35,000 nt of DNA from Bigelowiella natans CCMP2755 (GCA_000320545.1 ADNK01000781.1:1-35000); one strand, 5' to 3'. Shown: positions 1-11,953, numbered from the stretch's first letter. Translations and numbers: made by a program. The notes: generated from the letters alone by a model not told the origin.

Positions 1-209
1 GGAAATCTCGGTAAGAGGGGTGTGTGTGTGTGTGTGTGGATATATAGCATATGGCTTATGATGTAAATAAATGTATATTAGATTCAGGAAAGAAAGCCAT
101 AGCAGCAGAAGGTGCTTTTCATTTTCAAGCGAATGAAGAACAATCGATTTTAATGGTGGAAAATGATGATGAGGATAACATGAAATGTTCCTATAGTAGG
201 GGCTCCGAT
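1..209. other. Left edge, no gene resolved
   Basis: Only a GT dinucleotide tract at 21-38 and AT-rich sequence downstream of gene A are seen. A minus-strand donor-like site near 266 (after the codons for QLQEIK) leaves open that gene A continues past the stop at 210 and leaves the window, but I could not place another exon here. Confidence 0.4.
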
Positions 210-1389
210 TTATGCTGTTACTACTAATGATAATACTACTACTAATAATACTAATAATAATACTTTGATTTCTTGCAATTGCATGGTTTCGGCTGTGAGG
301 CTGCATGGAGGTAGCAAGGCGTCGGATAGGAATGTAGGAGGGAGAGAGAGGGGGGAGGGGAGGGGATAACCATCATCAACCAAACCAACAAAATCCAGAT
401 GATAATATTCACGTTTCAAAGGTAGAGTTTCAATATGTTGTAGGCAGGCAGGATTCTAACGGAAAGCCGAGAACATCGACACCACATGCCACACGGCAAA
501 CAGCAAAGTGATAATAACCGATATTCCCGCATCATTTCCGCATGATGTACGTTAGGAATCCGATTTCAAGAACACATATTATCACTTCTGGTTCGTCGTT
601 CGTCTCCCCCCCTACTGCATGCACAGCACCGCAAGACCCACCTTCCGAGGATCCTCCTCCCCCTCCTCCTCCTAGCATCATCATTCTTGAGTTGGCTGTT
701 CGACGCGACCCATCCTTCAAAGGATCCAGCAGGGGTAGGGGCAGGAGTGACGTAGCGCCAAAAATGTCTTTGCCACCAAGGTCACTTGTCGCCAAAGATG
801 CTGCTGCTGCTGCTGCTGCTGCTGCTTCCATTGCATTTTGAGGCTGCGACGACGACGACGACGACGATATTGCAGTACCTGCTGCTGCTGTTGTCGTTCT
901 CCCCCTCTTTGTGCTACTGCTGCTGCTGCTACTCCGCGTCGTGACTGCGGGATTGTTGTTATTATTTGTGGTGTTTGTATTACTTGAAGAAGACGACGAC
1001 AGCTGCTGTGGTGATGATGATGATGGTGATGGTGATGCTAGTGGTGGAGACAAGTTCTGCTGCTTTACATCCGAAAAGGAGCCTGTATTACTACTTGTTT
1101 TGTCGTCATAGGTGCTTGTGTTTATCCCCTCTGTTTGCATTGGCGGCGGCGGTGGTGGTGGTGGTGGACCGTCTGTATTGTCCACCACATCCATTCCATA
1201 GATGTTACTGCTGCTGTCGCCTTGCTTTCCACCCCCCATTTTCTGGCTCATTGCAGCTTCCATGGCCTCCTGAGGAGCCAATCAACCCCAAGAGGAAAAA
1301 ACCAGAATAATATATTATTTACGATGTCGCACATGCATACTGATGCTGTTCTTGGTTAGATCATATAAAAACTACTTCTACAATAACTG

Positions 1390-1420
<31 letters not shown>

Positions 1421-4400
1421 CGCCATGCACTCGGAGGCGATTTGCTCGAGCAGTAAGAGGTTTTCTTTCTGTGACCGTCCTCCTCGTTTGGAAGATGATT
1501 CTGATGGCGACGAGGGCGCCCCCTTGTCTCCTCGCTTTGGCTTTAGCTGATCGATGATGATGCGCTTCCAAACCTTCCCGTTTTTCCTGATGAGAGAATT
1601 GAATCATGAGCTCAGAAAAGCTTGACGATGCTATAGCCGTTGAGTGGTAGTAGAATCATCAAAGTCACAGAATCGTATCTGAAAAAGACGTGCAACAATG
1701 CAGCATGCAACGTTACTCGATTAGCTTCGACATAGGCACTTCCTTGTTCGCGGCATGAAGATTATCCTATTATCGGGGCAGACGAGGAGGAGGAGGAGAC
1801 GATGGAGAAGAAGAATTTAGGAAAAATAGTTGGTGGCGGTGGAGAGAAAGATAGAGAGACAACGGAAAACATCGACCAGCTGAATAACTGCATGAAGGCA
1901 TGAATGCCGTCTCGCTGATCGCTATTGATCATCACCAGAGTATTATTATTGTTGATATTATTCTTATTGTTATTATGTGCTTGAGCAGCATACCGCCATT
2001 TGTTTGAGCATTATCCTTCCAACGGAGAGCATCTCTCCACGTTCCCCACTCACTTGAATACATATTAAAGCACATATGGGGCGATTGACTCTATCTCGTG
2101 CTTCATTACAAATGTGTGTGGTGCTTTACCCCCCCCCCCCCCATACCCCTACTCCCATCATTCTCTCTTGGTGTCAGTTGTTGTCGCCTTGTTCTTCTTA
2201 CGTCTAGCCTTCTGCAGAGTGTGCCTAAATTTCTGGCTGGCGGACTTATTGCTGCCTCCTATGAGAGATGGAAGCAGAAGAGCATGAAGTACCAGGAATG
2301 TCAATCAATGATGATGAGTCCGCGGAGAGTAGCACTTATTTACTTACTTACTTACTACTGGTGGCATTTGTAGTAGCACAAGGTGGTGGTGTATTAGGTT
2401 GCTCATCAAACAAAGAGATGATGGTGATGATGCCATGGCGCGGCACAATGTGTGATCCAAATGTCCTTTTTTTGTTCAACAATAGAGACACGTACCGGAT
2501 CTCGCTCTTCTCTTCTTTGACGTGGTGCTGAGAGTGCTCCTAGCGTGCTGCAGTCCGTCGTTGGATGGCTTTTCGTTCGCGCTAGCATTCTACGGAAGAA
2601 AGCAATCAGAATAAACGGTGATGATCGAAGATTTGTGCAATGCATTAAATGTTGTTTATGCCGCATGAAAGAATATAGAAAGAAAAAGGACAAGTAAAGG
2701 GAGGGGGGGGTAGACCTGTGGCAATTTAGTTGACGAGGACATATCGTAATTTCCTCCTCCTCCTCTTCCTAAACCTAATTAGTGTAGAGGAGGGGGTGGT
2801 TAGTTGACAGCGGCATCACACTCCTCACTCGGTTTACTGGCAAACCTTCAATCTGGACAAGGCCCCTTGCATTATCAGAATCCAGAGCTGCTCTCAGTGA
2901 TGCTATCGCACCGGCTCCTGGGGAGGAAGATGATAACGATCTGGCATCTGTATTCCCAGATGAGCTCTTGAATGAATTCAGCCCAAGTAGCTAATAAGAT
3001 TAAACTGTTAGATACATTTATACTCGTGTTTGCGAAATATACATATTGATACATTTGCGCTCGAATTTGTGCCAAAATCTAGGATCTTTTCCCTGGCAGA
3101 GGCTCCATTGCCGATCGAAGTTCGCACAGGCCTCTCCAGGTGGTCACCACCGACATTAGGGGTCCGGCAGCCTGCATGGTGAATGGAAGGAATGAGCTAA
3201 GCATGTATTCAGAGTATACTGTTGCGGCATTTACATACCAAGGAGGAGTGAAGACGGTCGTAAACCATTTGGATATCCACCAGTATCAGCCCTTCTTTGC
3301 ACTGATGATCTCGGAGAATCTCGAGTTAGCAGTGGGGATTGCCCTGAGGGTGAGGCCTTCAAAACATAAACAGTATATCAAGCGTGGTTTCTCAGTGGAA
3401 TAAGAATTTCTGTCACCCTATATCCAGAAAATCCTGAAATTGAAGTTGATGGCAACGGTCGCGATAAAGGTGGTCGAAGTCCGGAGCCACTCGCCCTAGG
3501 AACAAGAAGTGCATCATCGTTTCAGATTCATATTTTCTCGGAAGCGTATGATTGGAAAGACCTTGCAATAGGGGATGCTGCGATAGAAGCTTGCCGATTA
3601 GATCCAATTGGCGATAGTCCTTGCCAAATGTCTCCAGGTTGTTTCTCATCGCCAACATACGCAACTCGTGCCGGTGAAGGTCGGGCTAAGCGGTGTGGCG
3701 AGAAATTTTCAAGTTTATAACTCTTCAAAATGCATTCATGGATACGGTTAAAACCTGGGTGTTTTGGAGGCTTGGAAAAAGGTAGCATCACGTAGCACCA
3801 CTTATCTTCTCTCCGAATGTGTTGTCATCGAGATGGTATTATCCTAGGTTCGTGAACAACCACTCTCATTGCATATTTGCAGCATCGCAAATTCGCATTG
3901 TGAATTTAAATAATTTGTAATCAGAAATTTGAAACACGTTAATTTAATTGGATCCGATCATTCGTGAAGCGTTGGCAGGCACGACCAAGTTTAATGTACG
4001 TACCGTCAATGTGGATTAGCACCCATCATTATTCTTACAGAGGAGGTGTAAGATATATATCTACCCACATCACATCAAGAAATTCTTTAAATGTGGCGAT
4101 TTAGATGTACCTGCATGTAATTTAGTGAATATTTCACCATAGTGAGCGCGGTTGATTTGGAGCACAGTAGCCCAGAAGTGATGAATTACGGTGCAAAAGA
4201 CATGCGATTCTTGATCGAACCTAATTTTCATGAAGAATGTAGGACAAACGCGGGAATTCCGAATGCGAAGATCGGATAAGATTATAAAATAGCAATAAGT
4301 TCCTGAGAATATACAAATATCCTTTAATTATCACCAAAAAATCCGAAAAAAGGACATATATTCCAAAATTCTACACGTGAGGAAATCGGATTTCTAAACT

Positions 4401-4622
4401 AGGCTATCTTACGAATTGATGCTCGTATGATTTTCTCTCGTCAAGCGACCTCCTGCGACCTCTTCTCGTTTTCCAATATCTGGTAAGGGTAATTTTGTTA
4501 TGCGACAACAATCTGGAATTTCGGTACCTATTTTTCGATCGTTCCGAGGTTACGTCTTCTCGCTTGAGCTCTTTGTTTCCAACTTTTCGATGAAAGACAT
4601 AAATTAGGATTGTCTTTGACAT
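210..4622 (-). CDS. Gene A, uncharacterised basic/low-complexity protein (about 482 aa)
   Basis: Spliced model, exons 4622-4528, 4479-4413, 2589-2496, 2052-1994, 1914-1877, 1586-1421, 1269-586 and 455-210; the exon lengths sum to 483 codons and every junction keeps phase. The start is the ATG at 4622 (MSKTILIYVFHRK). The first 100 residues are Lys/Arg-rich. A conserved-looking core follows (MLSVGRIMLKQMARDG, then NGKVWKRIIIDQLKPKRG across the next exons), with Trp and Ile residues typical of a folded segment. The long 586-1269 exon is low complexity: poly-Pro, poly-Ser, poly-Asn, an Ala tract and a Gly tract, all coded by triplet repeats. I do not recognise the family. It may be a nuclear protein, but that is inference from composition. 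The intron 2590-4412 holds a retrotransposon fragment. The last exon could instead splice near 266. Its start codon lies 48 bp from that of gene B on the other strand. Confidence 0.55.
1390..1420 (-). repeat. GTA microsatellite starting at a donor site
   Basis: Read on the coding (minus) strand of gene A, the intron after the exon ending at 1421 begins GTAGTAGTA and continues as a pure trinucleotide run. Several in-register GT donors are therefore present. Confidence 0.8.
2785..3402 (+). mobile_element. Decayed Ty1/copia-type retrotransposon fragment
   Basis: Two separated plus-strand reading frames carry copia polyprotein hallmarks in the right order. At 2797-2994 the frame opens with WLVDSGIT, the Asp-Ser-Gly active-site motif of the copia protease, and stops at a TAA. 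At about 3125-3402 another frame has PLQVVTTDIRGP, which resembles the integrase core around its first catalytic Asp. The spacing fits protease then integrase, but zinc-binding and reverse transcriptase parts are missing and stops break the frame, so it is a dead relic. No LTRs were found by eye. It lies inside an intron of gene A, on the opposite strand. Sequence 3413-3830 keeps several open frames on both strands and may be further decayed element. Confidence 0.5.
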
Positions 4623-4670
4623 AAAAAGCCATATAATTATGTCTATTTTAGTTATTTTCAGAGGAATTAC
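4623..4670. promoter_or_regulatory. Putative 48 bp bidirectional promoter/5' leader gap
   Basis: The inferred start codons of gene A (4622, minus) and gene B (4671, plus) are head to head with only 48 bp between them. The gap is AT-rich. If both starts are right, the two transcripts either share a very compact promoter or overlap in their 5' leaders. No TATA box or other named element can be assigned. Confidence 0.35.
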
Positions 4671-5241
4671 ATGTCTGAAAGGGAAAGGGCTGTGGAGTAG
4701 GCAGCGTATTGGCGATGACCTCCTCCTCCCCTCACCCGCAACTGCAACCCATCTCAAGTATTTCAATAGAATTATCAGTTGTTTGTATTTAATAATGAGG
4801 GGTGCGTATAGAGATTGTTGAAGCACAGCAAACATGAATTGGCAAGTGCACAAATACAGGAGGAAGAAGTGTGTGAGAGAGAGTATTTTGTTCCAGGAGA
4901 TGCAAAGCGGGGGCATTCTTATCACAGCTTCTCAAGAGATCCTGACCTCGAGTATGTTTTGACCTTTTTACCTTCGTTCGCCTTTCGATCTTGTGGCATC
5001 TCCTGCATTAGTGATGTGAGCGTATTGAATGTAGCGATTTTGAGTCTGTGATCTTATAAGCATGACGCTCATACCACGCACCGAATTAGAGCCAATCTGG
5101 ATCTGAGAAATTGGTCTCCTTCATCTGATCTTCCACGTTCAATGTCTCGATCTCTTCTTCCTTCGTCCAACCAGTGAGAAACACTTCCTGTTTCTGAACG
5201 AATCGAACACACCTGCGGATAGAAACGATTACATCTAGAAC

Positions 5242-5277
<36 letters not shown>

Positions 5278-7883
5278 AATGTTTCAGGCCGAGTGATAGT
5301 AGCACAGCCATGCAACTGGTAAGAAACTAGACTCATTTCTTCCCTACTCCGTACGATTTGTTGAGATTGTTTTCATTTTGCCAGGTTAACAGGGTGATAA
5401 TGTCGAGTATAAATAGAAGCTCTACTCCTAGTGATCCAGGCGGCGGCAGCAGCAGCAGCAGCAGCAGGGTAGTACAACATAGCGCCACTATCTGTCGACC
5501 ACATCACACTTCCCTCAATCAGAGATTATATGAGATGCAAAATTGACAAGGATGCACGATGTTATATAAATGTTGTAGAGTCGGGTTCGCGAGCAATACT
5601 TTTGCATGATTTGCAGGAACAACAACTCGGTGGATAAAAGAATTAGTCTAATAACACCTAAAATTACTCAGCGGGCGAGATAAAATGAATGATGCCATAG
5701 AGCACATGGAGCATATTATGCTAATATAACTACAAACACACAAGCGCGAGCGCGCATATAATTTGTGTGTACTGTTTATTACAATGTACTGACGTCGTTT
5801 ATATCGTCATCGTCCTTTGTCATCGATATTTTACGAAGCTCGAAGATGGGTATACACTGAAAAACTGTGGACACACGTTCTGCCGGTATTACTCTTCCGT
5901 ATTGAATACGAGTCATCGAATATACACCTGATACAGCCCACATTTGACACATGCAATTCACCTGGAACTGTAGTAGTTTATAGTCTTTACGAAGATGGTT
6001 CTTCTATCGGTGTAAGATAAAAGTGTGGGTGGTTGTTGTTCATCCAGGACGTGTTTCAAGCAGTACCTCAGCTTAAAGGTATCTGATGGAAAAGTACACC
6101 CGACATGCTTCTACGATCCTAAGGTCAGTCAACAGAGGAAGAATGGATGATCTTCTTCTTCTTCTTCTTCTTCTTCTTCTTCTTCTTCAACTTTGGATCA
6201 TCATGGTTTCGGAATTAGAACAATGATGATGATGATGATGACACCGGTGCTATTGCTGTGTTCCCACACAACGGAAAAGCGTGTTATCGTGGGATAATAA
6301 TACATAACAAGCATCCTGCGACAAGCAGAGAGCTTGAGGAGCATTATTGACTACTACTGCTACTACTATTACTACTGCTGCTATTTCTACAATGATATAT
6401 TTTCTTCTACCGCGTAATATCCAAAACAGAGCGGCAGAAGAACGTCGTCGTCATCATCATCATCTCGTCATTGTCCCCCTGTTTGTATGCAGTTGTTGCG
6501 CTCATTCATCACTAATCCATGCACTACAATTTTAATTATATTGTGCAGGTACTGGACCGCAAGGGCACTCTATGTACGACGACACATCAACCATACACGC
6601 AATCGTCGATAGGAGATATAACTCATAATTATAACATCAAGTTTCTTGCCATAGTCCTTGCTACGCTAGCAACAAATATTATGTTCATTATTCGCTCCCT
6701 CCTCCTCCTCTTCTTCTTTTCTTCATGCTCCCTCATTGATTTTGCCTCCTCCTCCTCCTCCTCCTCCTCCTCCTCCTCCTTAGGCAACGTGGAGGTGGCA
6801 GCAAGTGATATCAAAGCTTTGCTCGGACCATCGGAGATTAAGAAGTAACTCGCATGAACGAAATTAGGAGGGAGGGAGAAGGCCCCCACTCTCTATCTTT
6901 CGCCATTCCCATCGATTAGGCTCCCCCACCGTTCGAAAGAAATGATACATTAATATAAACATGTAAATGATACATTAATATATAAACATATTCCTCTCCA
7001 TCGTTCTTCTCCTTCAGGTATGAGCGATTTCTCCGAAGAGACCGCAATTCTAATATGCGTGACTGCCCAAAGGTAGTATAGTAAGTAGTAGATGTTTACT
7101 GTGTTGTGGTGGTGATGATGGGGATGTGGCACGATTAAATGGTATAATTCTACTCACTCATACTACCAGTACCTGGCTCATATCTAATGAAGATAACTGC
7201 TTTATATTGTCGTCGTCATCATCATCGTACACCGTCAATATAGCAGTAGATGCTGATTACACGACGAAACGTGATCGATAAGTAGTTGTGTGTGCTGCAT
7301 ATTATCATTCACCTGCTGGTAGATCTACCACCCGAACTAATAAATAATAATCTTGCTAAACAACAGTGCAATAAAGACCAAGCAGGGGACCCCGCACAGC
7401 CGTGGATGACTTGTCAAAAGGTAGTATGCAGTACAAAGAAAGATTGATCGTAGCAGTAGCAGTAGCAGCAGCAGTAACAGTAGAGTTTGGAAATTTGAGA
7501 CGACGATCGGTGTTGTTTAGCATGGCTGCCAAATTCTTCGTCGTATGTATATGTTATATCGACGATGCGATTCCCCATTTTACCATCTTTCTTCCTCTCT
7601 TTCAGTGTGGGCATGAATACTGTTTCGTACACGCCAATCTGCATCCGCAAGGTAGTTCTGTTAGGTAGTAGTCCGCTGAGAGTTGTGAACAACGCATTAC
7701 AACCGGGACAGCAACCGTGCATGCAGCGGGTTTCTTAAGCATTGATGGAATTCACCTACTCACCCATCATCATCATCACCACCTCCACAATCACGTAGAT
7801 GTTACATGCAACGAGTACGACGCTAAGATGGCGAAGGTAGTTGTGCTGGCAGGAGTATTTGACGATGGCGTGTGCACGTCGTT

Positions 7884-7924
<41 letters not shown>

Positions 7925-8286
7925 GCGCGCGCGCGCGTGTGAATATGTGCCTGCAGCATCCTATTCTTGAAGAATTTTTATATTGAAGGATAAAGCCTTC
8001 AAATCGAGCGAATCCCTAATTAAGAAAACTGCCAAGAAATGCCCGGGGTATGTTGTAGTGGTAGTAGTAGTAGTAGTAGTAGTAGTAGGAGTAGTAGTAG
8101 TAGTAGTAGTAGGATCAGTATTAGTACTCCTATTGTATGCAGCAGCAGCAGCAGTAGTAGTAACGAATAATCATCAGCACGCAACAAAAATCTTGGTCTC
8201 AACTCAACTGCTACTACCACTTCTATTTGTCGTTGTTGTTTGTTTTTTTTTGGCAGATGCGGAACGTTCATCCACAAGATTAGCGG

Positions 8287-8318
<32 letters not shown>

Positions 8319-8380
8319 GGTGGTGGTAATCGCAACATGACTGGAGGAGCTCACTCTGACACACACACACACACACACAC

Positions 8381-8418
<38 letters not shown>

Positions 8419-8625
8419 GAGAGGGAGAGAGGGGGGGGGATGTTAAGGCTAATGGAGAAGGGAATTGGGTTAGTGAATGTTTCTTGCTTAATCCATCGCC
8501 TTCCACCGCCACTACTACTACTACTACTGCTACTGCTACTGCTACAAGGTGTAATCATATGACCTGCACCGTGTGTCACACTGGGTTCTGCTGGTTGTGT
8601 TTAGAGGTGGTTGTAAAAAGTAGTA

Positions 8626-8662
<37 letters not shown>

Positions 8663-8685
8663 GAGTAGGAGTAGTAGCAGTGACG

Positions 8686-8716
<31 letters not shown>

Positions 8717-8872
8717 AATGATGATAATGATGACACACACACACACACACACACACACATCAATTACTGTTCGAATGATAGAAGCACGCTGAATCTATCA
8801 CCATCATCATCATCATCATCAACAACAACATCTTTTTGCAGTCTTTCTCTTCTCAGCTCTTTCGACATTCTT

Positions 8873-8904
<32 letters not shown>

Positions 8905-8984
8905 ACGTTACCACGCACGCAGGAGATCGGTAATTCCACAATGCCTGCACACTTCGATCCAAAGGTCACCACGTCTTACATTTT

Positions 8985-9033
<49 letters not shown>

Positions 9034-10106
9034 TGTGTGTGTGTGTGCGCGCGCGCACGCTCTATGTTCCTCGTGAATATCGACTCGAAGAAGGCAAAAT
9101 TTTAAGAAGTCTACCATCAACTAATACCTATATTAGGGAGAAAATCCTTGCGCAGGGAGGCAATTTGAAAATGGGTAAGTACATACGATACTACATATCT
9201 CAACAACCATAGTGGTGGTGGCAGAATTTGGAACAAATAATGGTGTGCTAATCTTGAAATCGATTATCTCGAATATTGCCTTAAGACCCTAGACTACTGT
9301 ATCTCTCATGAAAGAGAAGAAGTGTTGTTGTTCAGTAATTCCAAAACTCACACACATGATGCAGCTATTTGTGCTGCGCTCCTCACTACATGTGCGAATC
9401 CGAAAAACCCTTTTGTCTGCTTTTTCGCACTTCCTCTTTCATGATCATCATAATCACGATTAGGGACCAACCACAGCTGCCTCTGCGACTGTGGGAAGTG
9501 CATATGTGTGTTCTTCTGCCGGTAATAAATAACAATGCATCGAGGAAGTAGAGAAATATATGCGTATTCATACAAATATGATGAAGCTTATACTGGGGTT
9601 TCGCTGGCTGCTGTTACAGATGCTCTTGGTGCTGCTTCTCGTGCCACTAGTGTTTCTCCTCGTTGCGTCTTTATCCCTGGTAACACGACGATGCTACTAC
9701 GGCCCCGTCAAGCACTCTGTAGCTGGCGTGTGTGTACTTAGAAATATTATGTACACTACGCAGCAGCAGCTAGTATTAGCTTAATCAACACGCTGTCAGT
9801 TTATAGCAAGCCGTTCGATTCTTTCACCTTGAGATTGCTGCGTAGTAATATACTCGATGTACTTGTTATACTGCAGGTGTTCTGTCTCTCCCTGTGCTTT
9901 CTTGCTCTCTGTGGAAGGGTAACATGAGAGGATGATGGTGTATGCATGGTTGTCTAGCTAGCTACTGCATCCGGTGCTCACTGCTTGTTCATACTGACGG
10001 CTGCTCTGTTGATGATGCTGCTGTGCGTGCAGGATTGCTGGGAAGCTATCTTCAGGATTGCCGTCGTAACGTTATCGTTTCCAGTACTACTTATTTCAAG
10101 GTAGTG

Positions 10107-10138
<32 letters not shown>

Positions 10139-10178
10139 CAGATGTCTCTTGGTGCAACCCTCAACAAATAAATGCTAG
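4671..10178 (+). CDS. Gene B, RBR-type E3 ubiquitin ligase with C-terminal membrane segments (about 404 aa)
   Basis: Exons 4671-4696, 4829-4951, 5288-5318, 5385-5468, 5579-5629, 5839-5885, 6048-6078, 6549-6573, 6784-6844, 7018-7072, 7367-7420, 7606-7651, 7799-7836, 7989-8047, 8257-8286, 8549-8606, 8923-8964, 9137-9174, 9464-9497, 9545-9679, 9877-9918, 10033-10100, 10142-10178; total 405 codons in phase. RING1: CMIC (97-100), CGHTFC and RTC (115-123). IBR: CPKC (176-179), CQKCGHEYC with two His (194-209) and C215. RING2: CPGC (242-245), then GCNHMTC with the expected catalytic Cys at 255, and FCWLC (267-271). RBR ligases take ubiquitin from E2 onto that Cys before transfer. Residues 332-369 and 375-391 are strongly hydrophobic, so the protein is probably membrane anchored, like RNF144/RNF19-type RBRs. 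Oddity: the last Cys pair of RING1 is reduced to one Cys (140). The short exons make it invisible to ORF search. Confidence 0.9.
5242..5277 (+). repeat. GAT trinucleotide microsatellite in an intron of gene B
   Basis: A run of about 12 GAT units ends 10 bp before the acceptor of the exon at 5288. Confidence 0.85.
6151..6188 (+). repeat. CTT microsatellite in an intron of gene B
   Basis: About 12 TCT/CTT units within the 470 nt intron between exons ending 6078 and starting 6549. Confidence 0.85.
6745..6780 (+). repeat. CTC microsatellite forming the polypyrimidine tract of an acceptor
   Basis: A run of 12 CTC units ends 3 bp before the acceptor TAG of the gene B exon at 6784. Confidence 0.85.
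7887..7938 (+). repeat. GT then GC dinucleotide tract in an intron of gene B
   Basis: About 17 GT units followed by alternating GC, a sequence type able to adopt Z-DNA. Confidence 0.85.
8048..8421 (+). repeat. Cluster of GTA, GTG, CA and GA microsatellites around the RING2 exons
   Basis: The intron at 8048 begins GTATGT and passes into GTA repeats (8059-8111). The intron at 8287 begins directly with GTA repeats, then GTG, CA (8359-8381) and GA (8384-8415) tracts. The 30 nt exon 8257-8286 sits between them. Confidence 0.85.
8607..8901 (+). repeat. GTA, GAT, CA, CAT and TTC repeat cluster filling a gene B intron
   Basis: The 316 nt intron 8607-8922 is mostly simple repeat: GTA-type from 8620, GAT from 8688, CA to 8758, CAT near 8802-8820 and TTC at 8870-8901 before the acceptor. 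Confidence 0.85.
8989..9057 (+). repeat. TA, GT and GC dinucleotide tract
   Basis: About 20 TA units followed by GT and GC runs, inside the intron before the exon at 9137. Confidence 0.85.
10101..10141 (+). repeat. 41-nt intron made almost wholly of GTA repeats
   Basis: The last intron of gene B begins with the donor GT, is a run of GTA with one GTG, and ends in CAG. Spliced, the frame goes from a hydrophobic stretch to RCLLVQPSTNKC and a TAG stop. Unspliced, the frame meets a TAG at the second and third repeat bases, giving a protein about 12 residues shorter. Confidence 0.6.
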
Positions 10179-11953
10179 ATTGCCTCTACTCGAAGATCAA
10201 AGCTACCTTTTAGGACAATTGGCTGCCCTTGTTTTGTCATCAACGTCGTCATGTCATCAATGTCGTCATCACTTGTTACGTTGATGGAGTGTTGTCTCTC
10301 ACTGATATGATCTTTTGCTGCGTACATTACTTCTACTACTACTACTACTACTACTACTACTATCTCAGTCCCTTCTGGCTGCCATGTGTGCTATATATTC
10401 AATGCATAGTCGCAAGACGCAATAGGTTGCTCGTTCGTCAAAATCCTATCTAACCATCGTTTGATGCCTTTGTCCTCCTCCACACTCTATGTTACGTCTC
10501 ACACTACAATCATGATCGCCTTTTTTTAGAGTCGCTGAGGACATAGGAGACGACAACAACGTTCCGTTTTTCGAACCAGGATTTGTATAGCTTGGTGAGA
10601 TCCAAACGGAAATTGTTTTTTTAAAAAGAATTATATAGAGATTTATAGAATGCTCGCTACATTTAGAGTAGTCGCATTATAAACAACATTCTAATATTAG
10701 TTGGTAAAAATAAGATTTAAAATAAAAACCGGAAGTGTCCGGCATGATCCCGTTATCACGGCTTCTAGCTGCGGTTGTCGCTATCTAGTAGTCATTTATT
10801 TCGGATGCAAATAACATGTATATATCCTAGTTCTAGTAGTGTTCTCATCCGACGACGGGTACAATATCTCATTCTATAAGAGTGCGTCGTAAAATTGTCA
10901 GCTTTAGGTTCTCTGCATGAGGAGCCATATCTGCACGAGGAAATTGTAACAAATCGCATGTAAAAAATAATGATTGTTTAGTAATAAATGCATGTTAACC
11001 ATAGCATGCGATGTTTGCTGAATATCTAATCACAATGTTTTGCAAGAACTTGAAGTCGATATTTAAATTTAAGATTAAATGCTAAAAAGCATAAACGCCA
11101 AAGCATCGTATGTAGCGCTACAGCAATTAACGCATGCGCGGCTGTCCAGATGTGTTGCTTCCGCGGTACCTTGCTAGCTTGGTCATGCTAGCATGAGCCC
11201 GACTAGCCGAGTCGAATGTACAAATCTAGCACAGATGGTTAGTTCTAGCATGCATTTAGTTCATGCTAGTATCTACTAACTACTAAGCGATGCGAGCGAC
11301 TGACGATCAAGCCGGCCAGCATACATGTGTAGAGTAGAAAAACTTGTCGTTGATATGTCTGTTGCCTCGCCAAGTCTTATATTTCAATCGCGTAAGCATG
11401 TACTGCTAGACTGCTCCACAAGACGTAGCTCATATATGAGCTATAACACGTAGCGCAAAAACAGAATGTCTTTGATGCAAGCAGCATGGCAGCTCGACTC
11501 GTATGCTAGTATGGCTTAGTCGATTGCCATTTACCCTTTGGTGCCATGCATATGCGCACTCTATAGCTATGCTACTACATCGGCTATATACGGCTAGACA
11601 CGTGTCCAGATCGACATCTAGACGTCATTTAGTAGCAGATGGGATAGTACGATCGCGAGGCGAGAAGAATGAACAAAGTCTAGACGCTGAAATAAGACAT
11701 AATTCTCACCACATGCTGTACGTGAGCAGCGCTTATGATCGAGTGCAGGGGATGTCTTATTAATGAGCATTTATTTTCTTGCTACAACATCCTAGTCACA
11801 TACAAATATATGCACGTTATAACGTATGCGTTTGTGTCATCGCATGCTGCTATAACATGCATATCACTTGTTCGAGCTTATGATTTTAGAGGAGTCCTAT
11901 CATCTGGCATTCAGAGCTAACCACTTGCACGGTTGTAGCATATACCTCTACCG
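10179..11953. other. Intergenic spacer between convergent genes B and C, with a CTAG/GCATGC-rich island
   Basis: No phase-consistent exons were found on either strand. 10179-10830 contains a CTA repeat (about 10331-10361) and AT-rich sequence. From about 10840 to 11930 the sequence changes character: tetramer and hexamer palindromes such as CTAG, CATG, GCTAGC and GCATGC recur at high density, and microsatellites are absent. ORFs here are short and look random. Confidence 0.6.

Noticed and set aside
7983-8384. Long valine, serine and glycine ORFs through GTA/GTG repeats (also 8020-8382 minus, 8484-8792)
   Set aside because: They read straight through microsatellites; real RBR exons end at donors inside them.
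8287-8901. CRISPR-like or phage repeat array
   Set aside because: Units are 2-3 nt microsatellites without spacers, in introns of a eukaryotic gene.
9498-9544. A 23-nt intron (9522-9544) in gene B
   Set aside because: A 47-nt intron with donor at 9498 keeps the same phase and matches other short introns here.
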